Origin: Diplonema papillatum
Taxonomy: Eukaryota; Euglenozoa; Diplonemea; Diplonemida; Diplonemidae
Direction: 5' to 3'
Assembly (NCBI GenBank): GCA_030068145.1
Contig: JAPJBO010000005.1
Coordinates: 496,001 to 560,000, forward strand
DNA: 64,000 nucleotides
The notes under the pieces are model-generated. The model ran no database searches, was not told the DNA's origin, and saw nothing but the letters and a program-made list of their open reading frames with translations. A program made the position numbers and the translations under genes. Below, piece by piece: positions 62,723 through 64,000 of the stretch (position 1 is the first letter of the stretch; each line of letters opens with the position of its first letter).

Positions 62723-62893
62723 GACGAAGGTCACCCGGAGACTTCAATGCCCGGAATTTCAAGCGAACTTTCACTCTAAAAGACAACGAAGTGAACTTGC
62801 ACTCTAAAAGAGCACAAAGGATATCTTTCCATATTGACGAAGGTCACCTGGTGGCTTGAATACTCGGAGTTTCAAGCGAACTTTCACTCCAAA
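62723..62893 (+). repeat. Family C repeats, copies 8 and 9 in tandem
   Basis: GACGAAGGTCACCCGGAGAC to GAACTTTCACTCTAAAAG (62723-62782) and GCACAAAGGATATCTTTCC to GAACTTTCACTCCAAAAG (62809-62893). A partial right end (GTGAACTTGCACTCTAAAAG) sits between, so three ends are arranged head to tail. Confidence 0.85.
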
Positions 62894-63269
62894 AGAGAAT
62901 TCGATGGCACCTCCTCCTTTATTCATTGTTGTTCTCTGTCTGACCACCGGCATGGTGTCGAAAAATATAATATTATGCTCACGCACACACAACACACCTT
63001 CTGGCCTGCCCCAGAAGGCCCAAGGGCGGTCGAATAGCACGGGATCGAACAGTATCAACGTCACGGTATATTTCTCCTTAGGTGTGGCGGTCTCCCACTC
63101 CCTAGCGAGGAATTTGGGGAAAGCGAGCGTAAAAGTGTGGATTCACGGTTAAACGAAGCTTGCGCAACAAGGTTTGCCTGATCTTGCGCCGCTGCTTTTG
63201 AAACTCTTCGGCGAGTGAGACGGCAACGTGGTTGCTTGCCTTTTTCCAGAGTGAAAGTTTTCTTCAGGG
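62894..63269. other. Unassigned sequence with a shared piece
   Basis: GATTCACGGTTAAACGAAGC and CAAGGTTTGCCTGATC at 63142-63183 match 56321-56365. No gene. Confidence 0.35.
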
Positions 63270-63440
63270 ATTCAGCCCTGCAATGCATTGCGAAAAGGCT
63301 GCAAAGACGTACGCAGCGTGCATTTCTAGTTGGAACCGAATAATCAGTCCTTGCGAAACAAGAGGAAGAGGAGGTGAACACAAAAAGAAATACCTAGATG
63401 AACAGAGGGCGAGTCGATCAACCGGCACACACAACTCGAG
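63270..63440. repeat. Repeat K, copy 5 (diverged)
   Basis: CTGCAATGCATTGCGAAAAG, GCTGCAAAGACGTACGCAGC and CGATCAACCGGCACACACAA match the K family in order. Confidence 0.6.
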
Positions 63441-63897
63441 GGGGCAAGGCCCCGCATTTCCACCAAAACTACGCATTTCTTCCCCTTTCGGGCTTCTTTC
63501 TGTTTCTGGAGCGCGCTGACAAGGCGCGGTCGGCGTTGTCGAGCTGTTACATCCGAAGGAGAACCCTCGCTTCCGAGCCCCGCACCCCTTCCCCTTGCAC
63601 ATACGCAGACTTTCAGTGTGCGCATCCAATCACTGAGCGGCAGTCGCACCCGCAAGGTTTAAGGTTTCCCCCTCGCACTCCTGTTTTTGCTTCTCATACC
63701 GATCGACTGCTCGTTGTGTGGAACCCCCAGCCTTTTTCTTTCTTTCCTTTTTTTGTTCGTGTTTTTTTTTTTTGTGTTGCTCGTTTTGTGTTTCCACGTT
63801 TGCTGCCGTGTTTTCTCCCCACAAGTATAGCTAGTCCCCCCCCTTGGGGAGGAGAGTGTCAGGGGAAGGGAGTACTTCATGCGCCCACTGGGGAGAA
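63441..63897. other. Unassigned T-rich sequence
   Basis: T-tracts at 63740-63775. No supported gene. Confidence 0.3.
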
Positions 63898-63962
63898 AAT
63901 CTTAGGTTGATGAACAGCCAGCAACACTGCCTCTCGTGCTCGCACGTAGTCTTCTCCGAAGC
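63898..63962 (+). repeat. tRNA-like retroposon head, family D, plus orientation
   Basis: ATCTTAGGTTGATGAACAGC, AACACTGCCTCTCGTGC, GTAGTCTTCTCCGAAG. Same block order as 44901-44980 but on the other strand. Runs toward the window edge. Confidence 0.5.
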
Positions 63963-64000
63963 AAAATGTGCACAATGTTCTCCGTCTCGGGTACCGCTCG

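Overview
The window looks like nuclear DNA of a eukaryote with a repeat-rich, gene-poor genome. The evidence is two protein-kinase-fold genes, one gene with a GT-AG-type intron, tRNA-like retroposon heads, several families of inverted-repeat transposons, minisatellites, a satellite array, and only three convincing genes in 64 kb. I see no operons, Shine-Dalgarno-led genes, complete tRNA or rRNA. The genes are short, GC-rich and nearly intronless, inside mixed sequence near 50% GC. That would fit an alga or other protist with compact genes between repeat deserts (a red alga is one possibility), but nothing here fixes the species.

Layout. 0.5-2.7 kb: a family A repeat, a 68-bp duplication, and a 24-unit satellite of 59-bp and 48-bp units in a higher-order pattern. 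3.9-5.1 kb: an intact-ended inverted-repeat transposon with a TAA target duplication and two minus-strand reading frames. 5-32 kb: a mosaic of small dispersed repeats (families A, B, C and J, MITE-like elements, short tandem arrays) with no convincing gene. 33.0-33.9 kb: pseudokinase gene 1, with a decayed copy of its own 3' end just downstream. 34-45 kb: more repeats. 45.1-46.1 kb: pseudokinase gene 2, followed by a minisatellite and a frameshifted copy of its own 3' end. 47-60 kb: repeats, including hAT-like MITEs and tandem-duplicated blocks. 60.1-61.65 kb: a two-exon gene for a double zinc-finger protein whose C-terminal half resembles the gamma-glutamylcyclotransferase fold. 61.7-64 kb: repeats.

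All three confident genes lie on the plus strand, as do all 21 recognisable copies or fragments of family A. Both kinase-like proteins share the same unusual active-site changes (HRD to HRA, DFG to DFS) while keeping the ATP-site lysine, the helix-C glutamate and the metal-binding aspartate. This suggests a maintained pseudokinase family rather than random decay. The zinc-finger protein also seems to carry an enzyme-like fold without the usual catalytic motif. Dispersed repeats are named A to S here only for cross-reference; names are mine, and all similarities were judged by eye.
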